DNA of 15,100 nucleotides from an uncultured Rikenellaceae bacterium (GTDB taxonomy: Bacteria; Bacteroidota; Bacteroidia; Bacteroidales; Rikenellaceae): positions 1-15,100 of the forward strand of contig CAMQUV010000008.1 in assembly GCA_947037995.1 (NCBI GenBank), read 5' to 3'. A program made the translations under genes and the position numbers. Positions within the stretch are counted from its first letter, which is position 1, and each line of letters starts with the position of its first letter. A model generated the notes under the pieces. It was not told the origin of the DNA and made no database searches. It saw nothing but the letters and a program-made list of their open reading frames with translations. Positions 14,954 to 15,100 of this stretch are shown here, in pieces.

Positions 14954-15100
14954 TTAGCGTTTTTTGTTACCACCGTGTCCACGGAAAGTTCTCGTAGGCG
15001 AGAATTCTCCAAGTTTATGACCTACCATATTTTCAGTAACATACACAGGAATAAATTTATTCCCGTTGTGCACTGCAATAGTGTGACCAACGAAGTCCGG
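14954..15100 (-). CDS. rpsS: Small ribosomal subunit protein uS19, partial (C-terminal 48 residues)
   Basis: uS19 is in the 30S head, next to uS13. The C-terminal half is present and reads [20 protein letters not shown], then [20 protein letters not shown] and GHGGNKKR before the TAA stop at 14956-14954. The frame is open to the right edge, so the N-terminal half (about 40 residues) lies outside. It is the first gene of the cluster in this window. Confidence 0.95.
   Translation of the reverse strand, partial: PDFVGHTIAVHNGNKFIPVYVTENMVGHKLGEFSPTRTFRGHGGNKKR

Noticed and set aside
1..15100. CRISPR array, insertion sequence, prophage genes or defence system
   Set aside because: No regularly spaced repeats, transposase motifs, phage structural genes or nuclease/effector domains were seen on either strand; the genes are core or ordinary accessory functions.

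Overview
The window looks like chromosomal DNA from a member of the Bacteroidota, probably order Bacteroidales. The grounds are an A+T-rich base composition, promoters of the TTTG / TAnnTTTG type with no clear Shine-Dalgarno sequences, an Mrp ATPase with no cysteine, and a cysteate synthase, an enzyme tied to the sulfonolipids of this phylum. A Rikenellaceae-like organism would fit, but that is an inference and not proven by the sequence. Every gene I can support lies on the minus strand, so transcription runs from right to left. The long plus-strand open frames are antisense shadows.

Reading in the direction of transcription, from the right end: (a) 15100-11106 is the S10/spc ribosomal protein cluster: rpsS (partial), rplV, rpsC, rplP, rpmC, rpsQ, rplN, rplX, rplE, rpsN. 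It stops after rpsN at a strong intrinsic terminator (10969-11017); the usual continuation (rpsH, rplF and so on) is missing. (b) 10925-9918 is ruvB, with its own promoter-like site that overlaps the terminator. (c) 9697-6135 is a clear transcription unit: a TTTG-N19-TATATTTG promoter, an Mrp-type ATPase, a 2-amino-3-ketobutyrate CoA ligase-like alpha-oxoamine synthase, a cysteate synthase, and a terminator at 6052-6085. (d) 5820-4552 is a lone arginine deiminase-family protein with an N-terminal export signal. (e) 4194 to the left end is a closely spaced row: LysE-type exporter, cytidylate kinase, a histidine-rich lipoprotein adaptor, and a CzcA/CusA-type heavy-metal RND pump cut by the left edge.

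The most interesting part is the cysteate synthase next to an alpha-oxoamine synthase. Cysteate synthase makes L-cysteate from O-phosphoserine and sulfite. In Bacteroidota, an enzyme of the alpha-oxoamine synthase family condenses cysteate with a fatty acyl donor to start capnine (sulfonolipid) synthesis. The neighbouring gene, however, closely resembles true Kbl, so whether the pair forms a sulfonolipid module is a testable hypothesis. Other points of note are the exported arginine deiminase, the cysteine-free Mrp, the broken ribosomal gene order, and an extended -7 promoter motif seen at three places.
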